A stretch of 64,000 bases of DNA from JANSWP01 sp041941305 (GTDB taxonomy: Bacteria; Bacteroidota; Bacteroidia; Chitinophagales; Saprospiraceae), in contig JBGTQJ010000001.1 in assembly GCA_041941305.1 (NCBI GenBank), forward strand, positions 1 to 64,000, read 5' to 3'. How positions within the stretch are numbered: the first letter of the stretch is position 1; each line of letters begins with the position of its first letter. Positions 18,027-27,081 of this stretch are shown here, piece by piece. A program made the translations under genes and the position numbers. The notes below the pieces were generated by a model. The model had not been told where the DNA came from and searched no databases. It saw only the letters and a program-made list of their open reading frames with translations.

Positions 18027-20108
18027 ATGGTTGTCTTGACCATATACAAATTCATACCTGCAAAACACCTAAGGCTTGCTGTTTTAATAGCACTAGCCTT
18101 TGTAATTCCTATATCTTCTACATCAGGTTCGACAATTGACAGCCTCCAATCTCTATTGAATTCTACCAATGTACTTGAGGAGAGAAAAATGATGAACCTG
18201 TATTATGAAATGGGATTGGAGCATTTCCAGCAGGAGTCTTTTTTCGATGCTCTTGAGCAATTTCAAAATGCTCTGGTTAAGGCTGAATCTCTTGAGGATA
18301 CTGATTTTATACTCGATTGTACTTATCAGGTTGGAGCCAGTCATCATCGTTTGAATAACTACCAATTGGCTTTGGATTACTTTTTCCAATATCTCAACAA
18401 TGGAGGTGATGATCTGGATGCAGGAGACAAAGGGAACGCACTCAATGCCATTGCTGCCATCTTCAAATCACTTGGAGAGTTCAATAAAGCCTATGACTAT
18501 CAAACACAAGCACTTGAATTACAAGAATCAATTAAAGATTCTGTTGGCATTATAAAAGCCTTGTACGACATAGGAACTATTTTTTACTATCAGAATGATT
18601 TAAAACGTGCATTGAAATATTACGAAAAGGTCATGAATATGGCGATAAAAATAGGGCACGATAAAATGATATATAATGCTTATGGTGCCCTGGGTAGTAC
18701 CCACAATTATTTACAGCATATAGATACAGCAATGTATTATAGTCTAAAATCATTAGAAAAAGCGATTGCCCTGGACTATAAAACTGGAATTGCCTACGCC
18801 TATCAAAATCTCGGTGCGACTCATTTGGAATCCAAAAACTATAGAGAAGCCCTGGATTATTTTGAACAGTCTTACCAAATTAGTGTGAAAAGTGGCGATA
18901 GATGGCTGCAAACAGGAGCATTAATTGCCTTGGCAGATACTTACAATCAATTTAAAAAATATGGGCATGCACTTGAGAAGTTAGATCAAGCTTTGGAAAT
19001 TGCCAAAGAACTGGATGCAAAATCAAAAATTCTGGATATCTACAACTACTATGCGGAGACCTTCGAAAAACTCGAACAACCTGAAAAAGCCATTGAATAT
19101 TTACAATTCTTCATTGCCATGAAGGACAGTGTAATCAATGAAACCACAATAAGAGAAATGGGGGAGCGAAAAAACCAATATGAAATCCAGAAACGAGAAA
19201 ACGAAATCAGTCTTTTAAAAACTGAAAGTGAATTGCTTAAAAAAGATAAAGAAATTCAGTCCCTGACAAATTATCTTGCCGCAGGCTCCGTTCTGTTTCT
19301 TTTAATGATGGTAGGTTTATTTGCATATAGGTATAAAGAACAAAGACATTCCAATACTTTGCTCAGGCAAAAAAATGACAAAATTCAGACGCAAAACGAG
19401 CAAATTCAAATACAAAATAAACAATTGGAAACTTCCAATTTAGAACTGGAAAACTTTGCCTATGTAGCCTCTCATGATTTGAAAGAACCCCTGCGAATGG
19501 TCAAATCCTATACCGATCTCTTAAAAAGACGGTACAATAATCTCTTTGACGAGGATGCCAATGAATTTATGTTTTTCATAGCTGATGGGGTCAAGCGAAT
19601 GGAGTCATTGGTCAATGACTTATTAATGTATTCCAGAGTAGGCCGTAAAGAACTGGAGTTGGAAGCTGTTTCTACACAGGCTGTTGTTGCTTCTATTGCA
19701 AATACACTGCAACCAAATGTTCAGGAGAAATCTGCAAAGTTGGAAATCCATTATGATAGGCTTCCACAAGTGCAGGGTAATAAAACTCAGATTAGCCAAC
19801 TGTTTTTAAATTTGATGAGCAACGCTTTGAAGTTTCAAGCCAACGGCAACCCCACTGTAACCATTGATTGTAAAAAGAATGGCAAATACTACATTTTTAA
19901 AGTTCAAGATAATGGTATCGGAATATCGCCCGAAAATCATGAAAAAATATTTGAAATGTTCCGTCGTCTCCATACCCGAACAGAATTTGACGGCACTGGT
20001 ATTGGACTCGCCACCTGCAAAAAAATTGTCGATAATCATGGCGGCAAAATTTGGGTAGAATCTGAGGAGGGCTCAGGCAGCTCTTTCTTCTTCACTTTGC
20101 CATATTGA
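18027..20108 (+). CDS. TPR-containing sensor histidine kinase
   Basis: 693 residues from ATG 18027; a TTG at 17991 would add 12. The order is a membrane/signal segment (about 10-32), about six periplasmic tetratricopeptide repeats (about 50-370), a transmembrane helix (LAAGSVLFLLMMVGLFAY, about 412-432), a coiled coil, and a HisKA domain with phospho-His in ASHDLKEPLRM. A HATPase domain follows (NLMSNALKF N-box, DNGIGI, GTGIGLATCKKIV). It would autophosphorylate in response to a periplasmic ligand. No response regulator is adjacent, so its partner is elsewhere. The double-glycine peptide gene 400 bases downstream is a conceivable partner, but that is speculation. Confidence 0.92.
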   Translation: MVVLTIYKFIPAKHLRLAVLIALAFVIPISSTSGSTIDSLQSLLNSTNVLEERKMMNLYYEMGLEHFQQESFFDALEQFQNALVKAESLEDTDFILDCTYQVGASHHRLNNYQLALDYFFQYLNNGGDDLDAGDKGNALNAIAAIFKSLGEFNKAYDYQTQALELQESIKDSVGIIKALYDIGTIFYYQNDLKRALKYYEKVMNMAIKIGHDKMIYNAYGALGSTHNYLQHIDTAMYYSLKSLEKAIALDYKTGIAYAYQNLGATHLESKNYREALDYFEQSYQISVKSGDRWLQTGALIALADTYNQFKKYGHALEKLDQALEIAKELDAKSKILDIYNYYAETFEKLEQPEKAIEYLQFFIAMKDSVINETTIREMGERKNQYEIQKRENEISLLKTESELLKKDKEIQSLTNYLAAGSVLFLLMMVGLFAYRYKEQRHSNTLLRQKNDKIQTQNEQIQIQNKQLETSNLELENFAYVASHDLKEPLRMVKSYTDLLKRRYNNLFDEDANEFMFFIADGVKRMESLVNDLLMYSRVGRKELELEAVSTQAVVASIANTLQPNVQEKSAKLEIHYDRLPQVQGNKTQISQLFLNLMSNALKFQANGNPTVTIDCKKNGKYYIFKVQDNGIGISPENHEKIFEMFRRLHTRTEFDGTGIGLATCKKIVDNHGGKIWVESEEGSGSSFFFTLPY

Positions 20109-20322
20109 TTTATAACATTCCTTCTATACCTAAACCAAATGTTCTATTTCTGGAACAGGTTTAACATCTCTGACAAAGCTACTATGCAAAAATCTGTATT
20201 AATCCTTTTTTTGCACTTGGATTGTTATCCTTCTGAATCTCCACTTTATGCCCACAATTGCTCATAATTTTTGTTTTTTTCGTTTTATTAAAATTTAATT
20301 ATCAGAGTCGAATACATCATTT

Positions 20323-20354
20323 TTTGGATAAATTAAAACTGTTCGCTATATTTG
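20323..20354 (+). promoter_or_regulatory. Promoter of the double-glycine peptide gene
   Basis: TTTG (20323-20326), a 20-base spacer and TATATTTG (20347-20354) match the Bacteroidota consensus well. Transcription would start near 20361, giving an approximately 157-base leader before ATG 20518. The preceding stretch 20109-20322 holds only what may be a decayed short lipoprotein start near 20183. Confidence 0.7.
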
Positions 20355-20517
20355 TTATATAAAACGCTACCAATTCCCTGAACACAAATCGGTTATAACC
20401 CTGAACTAATCTAACATTTCAAACAGCAACATGAAAACTTAATTTGGCTCAGTTTGGGATTTGCCATTTAGCAAATCTTTATTCTTTATTGTTTCACTTT
20501 TTAAAATCTCTTGCTTT

Positions 20518-20643
20518 ATGAAAAGAAAGCAGAATTTTGAAAACACCATTGCCAAATTGTCCAAAGAGCAGGTCATTGATCGGGCTAGACTCAACGACCT
20601 CCGTGGCGGCAATGGTCATGGCCATCCTCCCCCCTCTAACTGA
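20518..20643 (+). CDS. Short double-glycine leader peptide, RiPP-precursor-like
   Basis: 41 residues from ATG 20518. A helical leader ends KEQVIDRARLNDLRGG, where the spaced hydrophobics and the final GG look like a C39-peptidase cleavage site. It is followed by a 10-residue core NGHGHPPPSN. The form resembles Bacteroidota natural-product precursor peptides with a GG leader. The gene has its own promoter and terminator, which argues that it is real despite its size. No modification enzyme, peptidase-transporter or second precursor is nearby, and the core lacks Cys, so its product class is open. Confidence 0.6.
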   Translation: MKRKQNFENTIAKLSKEQVIDRARLNDLRGGNGHGHPPPSN

Positions 20644-20688
20644 GTTTAGAGGTTTGAAACACTATTGAGGATAGATAACATGATTAAT

Positions 20689-20728
20689 GCGAATTGTTGG
20701 CGAAAGCTGACGATTCGCGTTTTTTTTT
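20689..20728 (+). terminator. Terminator of the double-glycine peptide gene
   Basis: A GCGAAT...ATTCGC stem with a GC-containing interior is followed by GTTTTTTTTT. It lies 45 bases after the peptide stop, closing a 370-base transcription unit. Confidence 0.8.
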
Positions 20729-21495
20729 GGTGATTGTTTAGGGGTTCGGAAATAAATAAGCTACCAAATTTTACGAAGCTGTATTTTTCTCAGGCAAGGC
20801 AGAAAACATGAACACAGTGTTGCTTTAGCAGAAAAGATTCGGGGAATCTTTTCAACGAAGTGAACCGCTAGCGGATGAGATGCAGCGCATCTGCGCTCCG
20901 ATAGCAATCGGAGTCTAACGCAGCATGAGGAAAAAAGAGCAAGTAAAAAGGGTAGGTTATTTTTTGCCTAAACCCTTAAATGCAAAAAGCCTGTCAAAAA
21001 CAATTTGACAGGCTTTCTGCATAAAAAAACCGCTCAAGCACAAGAGGTGTTTTTGACCCCTCAATGACATGGATGGGGTAGCCGGAATGTTTTGGGTAAT
21101 CCTCTTGTTCCTACCCGCTCCTTTCGCCAGGATTGGGAGAAAATCGGACAAGTCAACGACTGAGGCCCGCCCTACTCACATTCCAAGTCAAACTCCCCAA
21201 TTTTTATAACGTTGGGTCAAAACTTTTATTCGTGCCTGTGCGGTATGTTTGTTTAATTACGACTTTTTATAGTCGCCAAACAAGGGGCAATTTAGGGGGT
21301 TTTTTGCAAACATGAAATTCCTTCACCAGAGTTTTTATATGATTTTTTACGATAAAAAACCTAATGAATTCATTTTCAAATAACTAGAAGGAAAAGCAAC
21401 TAATGGATAAGAACCTTAAATGTTAGTTTTTTGACCAAAACTGTAATTCCTCTAATTCAATCTTCCAAAACGAACCGAATCCAAAAAGCAAATTT
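20729..21495. other. Gene-free region with several strong hairpins
   Basis: No convincing ORF is present. Hairpins include AAAGATT/AATCTTT (near 20837), a compound CTGCG-CTCCGAT/ATCGGAG-CGCAG structure (about 20890-20923) and a near-perfect stem at 20981-21020 (AAAGCCTGTCAAA). A GC-richer block follows (21050-21185). It may hold an unrecognised structured RNA or be a nest of palindromic repeats. I could not match RNase P RNA, tmRNA, SRP RNA or 6S signatures. Confidence 0.4.
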
Positions 21496-21668
21496 AGAGC
21501 TTGTTTAAAATTCCATCAATTGGTTACAAGCGACTAATTTTATCCTGCACTTCGTTAAATTTTTCGCCAGATTGCCCAGATCTCCCGATAGTTATCGGGA
21601 CAAAATTTGCCTCGTACAAAATAAAATTTGCTCTCTCTCCCTCAATCATGGAAATTTAAACAAGCTCT
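21496..21668. mobile_element. TTTAAACAAGCTC-ended palindromic element, copy 2
   Basis: AGAGCTTGTTTAAAATTCCAT at the left mirrors ATGGAAATTTAAACAAGCTCT at the right. Inside are a TCCCGATAGTTATCGGGA palindrome and a TTTTTCGCC block. No ORF. It is related to the degenerate element at 9036-9252. Confidence 0.7.
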
Positions 21669-21816
21669 TAATTACAGGCTACATTTTTTGTAGTTTTGAT
21701 ACCTGATTGTCCACTTGCCCCAACAATTGATTTTAATCTTAAAGCTTTGGACTCATAATTAAAGTGTCTGAGATGCATCTTCTCTGCTCTTTCAAACTAT
21801 ACTTTCTCGATTCTTC

Positions 21817-23967
21817 ATGAACAAAAAATTGATATTATCAACTATTACCATTTTAGTGGTATTCCACCTGAAATCTCAGGTAAACCACTGGGAAACAGCT
21901 CTTTATGCTACAGGAGACTGGCATTTCGTACCAGGGTTTGGCAATCCTCCGGCAGACTGGGCTACCTTAAATTTTGATGATAGCAGTTGGTCAGTAGGCA
22001 TGGGTGGCATTGGTTATGGAGACGGAGATGACAATACCCAAATCCCACCAGTAGCTTCTTTGTACATGCGGCAAAAATTTGATGTGGTCGATTTGACAAA
22101 AATTGAATTAGCCTTATTACATGCAGATTACGACGATGCTTTTGTTGCCTATCTGAATGGAGCGGAGATAGCAAGGAATAATGTAGAGGGCAATCCTCCA
22201 TCCTATAATGCGGATGCCCTTGATTGGAGGGAAGCCGAGATGTACAATGGAGGTCTACCTGAATCTTATTTTTTTGACAAAAGCCAAGTCAATCAATATT
22301 TACAGGATGGAGAAAATGTCCTGGCAGTCCAGGTACACAATAAAGAAGGAGCTGCTTCTTCAGATATGTCTGCAATATTTTTTCTGTCCTTTGGGATCAA
22401 TGATGATTCTCAGCATTATGGGATGCCTCCTGATTGGTTTGTTGAACCAGGGTTCTCTTCTCATTTACCCATATTGACCATCAACACACATGGTCAATTA
22501 ATCTTAGATGAACCTGATATAATTGCAGATTTTGGAATTATTTGGAATGGAGACGGAGCTACCAATCATTCTCTTTCCCCTCCAAATGAATACTCCGGAC
22601 AGGTCGGTATAGAACTCAGAGGAAGTTCTTCTCTTTTTTTTCCAAAAAACAATTACGCTATAGAAACGAAAGATGCCTTTGGAATGGATATGGACACCAG
22701 TTTCCTGGGCTTCCCACGAGAAGAAGATTGGATTCTACACGGACCTTTTTCAGACAAAACCTTGATGCGAAATGTACTTACCATGCATTTAGGGAGATCC
22801 ATGGGAAAATACGCCAGCCGAACCAGATATGTAGAATTGGTACTGAATGGTATCTATCATGGGGTTTATGTTTTGATGGAGAAAATAAAGCGGGATGATG
22901 CTCGAGTGGATGTTGCCAGGCTCAAGGAGGTTGATATAGCAGGAGATGAAGTAACAGGTGGCTATATTTTTAAAGTAGATAGAGGAGAACCTGCCTGGAT
23001 TTCCAACTTCAATATGTGGAATAACCCCTGGGAAAAATTGCCCTATGTGTTGGTTTATCCCAAATTGGAAGATATTCAACCAGAGCAGTTGGACTACATC
23101 CAAAGCAATGTAGATAGTTTTGAAAGGGCCGTCAATTCAGCATTTTATGAGTATGGAGGAAAAAGTTATGATGAATATATTGATGTCAATTCATTCGCCG
23201 AACATTTTCTGCTTAGTGAGTTAGGAAAGAATGTGGATGCCTACCGATTAAGCTCCTATATGTATAAAAAGAAAGACTCCGATGGAGGGAAAATTTATGC
23301 TGGTCCAATCTGGGATTTCAATTTGGCTTTTTACAATGCAGACTACGGAGAAGCCTGGACACCGGATGGATGGATGTATTATATAAGCCAGGCAGGGGCA
23401 GAACCAGTTTGGTGGAATCGCCTGTTTTTGAAACCTGAATTCCGGGATATCATCAATTGCCGATGGCAAGCATTAAGGGAAGGACCTTTTCATTTGGATT
23501 CTATTTATGCTTTCATAGATGAACAATCTGAGTTGTTGGGAGATGCCATAGATAGAAATTTTGAAAGATGGGATATCCTGGATGAATACATCTGGCCGAA
23601 CCCCGAAGTATCTGGCAGCTACGAAGGAGAAATTGAAAATATGAAAGAATGGATTGCAGACCGAATAGCCTGGATGGACGAAAATATGTTAGGGACTTGT
23701 GTAACAAGTTCTAAAGAAACTCTAGAGAAAGCGCTGGTGGTAGACATTTATCCAAATCCTGCAAATAATTACTTAAGCATTCAATTTATTGACAAACAAT
23801 TACCTGAAAGTTCAAATGCATACCTAACTGATGTTTTAGGCAGACGGTTAATCGACTTTAACTTAAGCAAACAACAATTTGACATTTCAAATATCTCAAA
23901 AGGCATTTATTTGGTGGTGATAGAACATGGAAATCAAAAATACTGGCGAAAGATTGTAAAAGAATGA
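21817..23967 (+). CDS. Secreted CotH-like protein with T9SS sorting tail
   Basis: 716 residues. A signal peptide (about 1-20) is followed by a galactose-binding-like beta domain (about 21-200, with YMRQKFDVVDLTKIELALLH). The CotH kinase-like domain (about 225-560) contains RGSSSLFFPKNNYAIETKD, GFPREEDWILHGPFSDKTLM and LNGIYHGVYVLMEKIKRD. The last about 75 residues are a type A T9SS tail (VDIYPNPANNYLSIQF...). CotH family proteins are atypical secreted or spore-coat protein kinases. Whether this one phosphorylates protein is unknown. It is expected on the cell surface or released. The LLM gene starts 87 bases downstream. Confidence 0.88.
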   Translation: MNKKLILSTITILVVFHLKSQVNHWETALYATGDWHFVPGFGNPPADWATLNFDDSSWSVGMGGIGYGDGDDNTQIPPVASLYMRQKFDVVDLTKIELALLHADYDDAFVAYLNGAEIARNNVEGNPPSYNADALDWREAEMYNGGLPESYFFDKSQVNQYLQDGENVLAVQVHNKEGAASSDMSAIFFLSFGINDDSQHYGMPPDWFVEPGFSSHLPILTINTHGQLILDEPDIIADFGIIWNGDGATNHSLSPPNEYSGQVGIELRGSSSLFFPKNNYAIETKDAFGMDMDTSFLGFPREEDWILHGPFSDKTLMRNVLTMHLGRSMGKYASRTRYVELVLNGIYHGVYVLMEKIKRDDARVDVARLKEVDIAGDEVTGGYIFKVDRGEPAWISNFNMWNNPWEKLPYVLVYPKLEDIQPEQLDYIQSNVDSFERAVNSAFYEYGGKSYDEYIDVNSFAEHFLLSELGKNVDAYRLSSYMYKKKDSDGGKIYAGPIWDFNLAFYNADYGEAWTPDGWMYYISQAGAEPVWWNRLFLKPEFRDIINCRWQALREGPFHLDSIYAFIDEQSELLGDAIDRNFERWDILDEYIWPNPEVSGSYEGEIENMKEWIADRIAWMDENMLGTCVTSSKETLEKALVVDIYPNPANNYLSIQFIDKQLPESSNAYLTDVLGRRLIDFNLSKQQFDISNISKGIYLVVIEHGNQKYWRKIVKE

Positions 23968-24054
23968 AGTTTTTGTCGGAAGTAATTTGTACTGGAAAAA
24001 AGAAAAGTAATTTGGATTTTTAGGAGAGGCTATTTCCTTTCCTATTTTTGGGCA

Positions 24055-25218
24055 ATGAACCCAAACGAGATTCAAATTCGGTCTAAACACTTAAATGGCG
24101 CTGAGGTTTCCTGGTTTGCACCCATCTGTAATGGTGATGATGAATATTTGAGTAGACAAGATTTTCGTTACAAAAGTGACTGGAGTAATGCCTCAAATAT
24201 TTTATTAGCTGCTGATCGCCTCGGCTATCGCAATATCTTATGTCCCTCCTCCTATCAAGTTGGGCAAGATACCTGGACTTTTGCGTCCGCAATCGCTCCT
24301 TTGACCAATCAAATCAATTTATTGCCTGCTATCCGCTGTGGAGAAGTACATCCTCCAATGCTTGGGAGAGCCGTTGCTACCTTAGACCACATCTTAAAAG
24401 GGCGTTTAACGCTCAATATTATTTCTTCCAATATGCCAGGAGAGGAGCTAGATTCTGCAAATCGTTACCAACGGTCGCGTGAAGTCATCGAAATCCTGAA
24501 ACAATGCTGGACACAGGATCATATTGATTTCCAGGGAGAATTTTACAATTTAAAATTAGCGACGACAGAACCCGTTAAACCATATCAACAAAACGGTGGT
24601 CCCCTACTCTATTTTGGTGGTTATTCTCCTCCAGGAGTAGATCTCTGTGCTCAGCATTGTGATGTGTATTTGATGTGGCCAGAAACAGAATCCAAGTTGA
24701 AAGAATTAATGTCCAACATGAGTCAAAAAGCTAAAAGTTATGGTCGTAAAGTAGATTTTGGACTTCGTGTACATGTCATCGTTCGGGAAACAGAATCTGA
24801 GGCGCTTGAAGCAGCTCAAAGGCTCATGAAATATGTAGATGATGAGAGAGGTACTGAAATCCGATTGCGTGCCCAGGACGGAAAATCTTACGGAGTAAGT
24901 CGGCAAATCTCCATGCGCGAACAAGCTGATAAAGCAGGATTTGTAGAAGATCATCTGTGGACGGGAATTGGTCGTGCGCGGTCAGGATGTGGAGGCGCAT
25001 TGGTTGGAAATCCAGATCAGGTTTTGAAAAAAATTAAAAGATATATGGATATGGGCATTCGTGCTTTCATTTTCTCTGGCTATCCTCATCTGGATGAAAG
25101 TAAATTATTTGGAAAATATGTGTTACCCAATATTGAAACTTTTTCTATGCCGGAAGTTCAAAATAGAAAACCGCTCCATGAGCCAAGAACTCCATTAGCA
25201 GCCGGTGATAGAAAATAG
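24055..25218 (+). CDS. LLM-class flavin-dependent monooxygenase
   Basis: 387 residues matching the luciferase-like, SsuD-type family. Visible segments are GEVHPPMLGRAVATLDHILKG, LNIISSNMPGEEL and LYFGGYSPPGVDLCAQHCD, the expected FMNH2-binding TIM-barrel parts. A C-terminal GNPDQVLKKIKRYMDMGIRAFIF helix region follows. Such enzymes use reduced flavin and O2 to oxidise alkanesulfonates or similar compounds. The substrate is not deducible. No flavin reductase or sulfonate ABC transporter is adjacent. Confidence 0.88.
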   Translation: MNPNEIQIRSKHLNGAEVSWFAPICNGDDEYLSRQDFRYKSDWSNASNILLAADRLGYRNILCPSSYQVGQDTWTFASAIAPLTNQINLLPAIRCGEVHPPMLGRAVATLDHILKGRLTLNIISSNMPGEELDSANRYQRSREVIEILKQCWTQDHIDFQGEFYNLKLATTEPVKPYQQNGGPLLYFGGYSPPGVDLCAQHCDVYLMWPETESKLKELMSNMSQKAKSYGRKVDFGLRVHVIVRETESEALEAAQRLMKYVDDERGTEIRLRAQDGKSYGVSRQISMREQADKAGFVEDHLWTGIGRARSGCGGALVGNPDQVLKKIKRYMDMGIRAFIFSGYPHLDESKLFGKYVLPNIETFSMPEVQNRKPLHEPRTPLAAGDRK

Positions 25219-25232
25219 AAAAAGGCTGTTTA

Positions 25233-25290
25233 GAGGGGAGATAATTGAAATTGTCAATCTCAATCTTGGCTATTTAAATCATCTCCCCTC
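25233..25290. repeat. Inverted repeat after the LLM gene
   Basis: GAGGGGAGAT and ATCTCCCCTC enclose 38 bases. There is no T-run, so terminator function is uncertain. A CCTTTGG micro-palindrome (GTGCCTTTGGCAC) follows at about 25313. Confidence 0.5.
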
Positions 25291-25353
25291 AAAGAGAAGT
25301 TCACAAAAGCGAGTGCCTTTGGCACAATGCTGTCGTGAACAAAAAAGATTCAT

Positions 25354-26901
25354 GTGGTTGATTTAATCATTGTTCTGAGTTACTTCTTAATCATATTTAT
25401 GGCTGCCCTTTCTGGAAGAACCGGGAAGGCTGTCACTACCGAAGAATATTTTCTGAGCAATCGGAATCTCAGATGGCCATCCATAGCCCTCTCCACCATC
25501 GCCACCAATATCAATGGTTACCAGTTTTTGGGAATGATGGGCTCCGCCTATCTCTATGGACTAGCGCAGGCAAGCCTAGAAATCAATGCCATTCAGGGCA
25601 TTTTGATGGCTGCATTCATATTCGTGCCTTTGTATTTGAAAGAGCGCGTTGTGACGATTACTCAGTTCATCAAAAAGCGATTGGGTGAGACCGTTGGCTT
25701 GTTTTATACCGCTGCCAATATTGCACTTTTCTCCACCATTACACTTGGAGCAGCTATGTTTTGGGGAGCCTATGCAGCCGATTTGGTCTTTGCAGAATAC
25801 CTGAGCGTGTTGCATGAAGACCGGATAATAAGAATCGCAATATTGATTGTAGGCTTAGGCTTGTTCTCTGCTACCTATACCTACTTAGGTGGCTTGAGTG
25901 CAGTGGTCAAAACAGATATCATTCAATTTGTAATATTGTTGACAGGCGGTTTTGTTGTGCTATTCGTTGCTATACATCATTTAGGAGGCTGGAATCAATT
26001 GTACATCAAAACGCCAGATTTAATGCACCTCCATCTTCCGGCGGACCACGAAAAGTTACCCTGGATTCACATTTTCGGTTTGTTTTTATTGAATATCAAT
26101 TATTGGTGCGCCAATCAAACCGTTATGCAACGCTCTTTGGCTGCCAAGAATTTAAGAGAGGCACAAATTGGCTTAATGGTAGGAGGTTTGATGAAATATA
26201 TCATGGCAGTGCTGATAGTCATTCCTGGAATTGCACTTGTCGGAATTTTAGGACAAAATGGATTGGCAGAACCAGATTTGGCATTTCCTTATTTGGTCAA
26301 AAACTATTTGCCAATTGGTGTTAAAGGGATTATCCTATGTGCGCTCTTTGCCTCACTTATGAGTACTGTAGATTCTACTTTTAATTCCCTCGCCACCCTC
26401 TGGTCCATTGACATTTACAAAACCTACATCAAAAAAGATGCAACAGACCTGGAAGTGGTGAATGCGGGAAAAAAAACCATTCTCATCACCCTTATCACAG
26501 GCGTTCTAATGGGCTTGGTATTGCTATATTTCAAATTTGAAAATCCAGAGGCCGCATTTACCCATACTTTAAATGAACTGCGCTATTACATCAATTGTGG
26601 CATTGTGGTTCTAATTTGCGCTGCTGGCTTTTTGCTTTTCCCACATCACAAAACAGCTTTGATAGCCTTCATTGCTACTGTGCCCATCAATTTGTTTTTG
26701 AAAGCCCAATATCCGGAAATGAATTATTTTGTTCGAGCAGGTTGGGTAATCGTGATTGCCTTCTCTGTTTTGGCGATTGCCAGTCATTCCAATGGTTGGC
26801 GGAAGTGGAAAGATTTGATTCAATATGATTCGAGGGAGATTGGGCAAATTGGAATTGGATTGCTGCTTTCGTTAGTAATGTTGCATATTATTTTCCATTA
26901 A
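25354..26901 (+). CDS. Sodium:solute symporter (SSS family)
   Basis: 515 residues with about 13 hydrophobic helices. It opens in the family manner with VDLIIVLSYFLIIF and GRTGKAVTTEEYFLSNRNLRWPS. SSS features such as ATNINGYQFLGMMGSAYLYG and the STVDSTFNSLATLWSIDIYK segment in the eighth to ninth helices are present. It imports a sugar, an anion or another small solute with Na+. The substrate is not determinable. The start is GTG 25354. A long imperfect hairpin with a 14-bp perfect core lies just after the stop. Confidence 0.93.
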   Translation: MVDLIIVLSYFLIIFMAALSGRTGKAVTTEEYFLSNRNLRWPSIALSTIATNINGYQFLGMMGSAYLYGLAQASLEINAIQGILMAAFIFVPLYLKERVVTITQFIKKRLGETVGLFYTAANIALFSTITLGAAMFWGAYAADLVFAEYLSVLHEDRIIRIAILIVGLGLFSATYTYLGGLSAVVKTDIIQFVILLTGGFVVLFVAIHHLGGWNQLYIKTPDLMHLHLPADHEKLPWIHIFGLFLLNINYWCANQTVMQRSLAAKNLREAQIGLMVGGLMKYIMAVLIVIPGIALVGILGQNGLAEPDLAFPYLVKNYLPIGVKGIILCALFASLMSTVDSTFNSLATLWSIDIYKTYIKKDATDLEVVNAGKKTILITLITGVLMGLVLLYFKFENPEAAFTHTLNELRYYINCGIVVLICAAGFLLFPHHKTALIAFIATVPINLFLKAQYPEMNYFVRAGWVIVIAFSVLAIASHSNGWRKWKDLIQYDSREIGQIGIGLLLSLVMLHIIFH

Positions 26902-26909
26902 AATCAACC

Positions 26910-27026
26910 AGTCCGGGTAATTTCTCCTGAGCATAGATTGGTGCATAGGAGAAGGGACGCTGCGAAATTGGATCGCAGCGTCCCTTTTCCTACCTATGAG
27001 CAGAGTGCAGGAGGTAATGCCTGGAC
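26910..27026. repeat. 117-base fold-back element with a strong core hairpin
   Basis: The core stem is AAGGGACGCTGCGA with a 7-base loop (26952-26986), followed by a short T-run, so it can terminate the symporter transcript. Pairing continues outward with interruptions (CATAGGA/TCCTA, AGTCC/GGACT), so the whole gap folds on itself like a MITE. It lies between two converging genes. Confidence 0.7.
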
Positions 27027-27081
27027 TTTAGGATGGGCTTAGATTAACTAAATCCTGGAGATTTAGCAAATCTGGGGTAGC

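Noticed and set aside
20800..21190. RNase P RNA, tmRNA, SRP RNA or 6S RNA
   Set aside because: The hallmark sequences of these RNAs were sought on both strands and not found.
20957..21315. ORFs of 64 and 60 codons in the hairpin-rich region
   Set aside because: There is no family match or ribosome site, and they run through strong palindromes; they are more likely chance.
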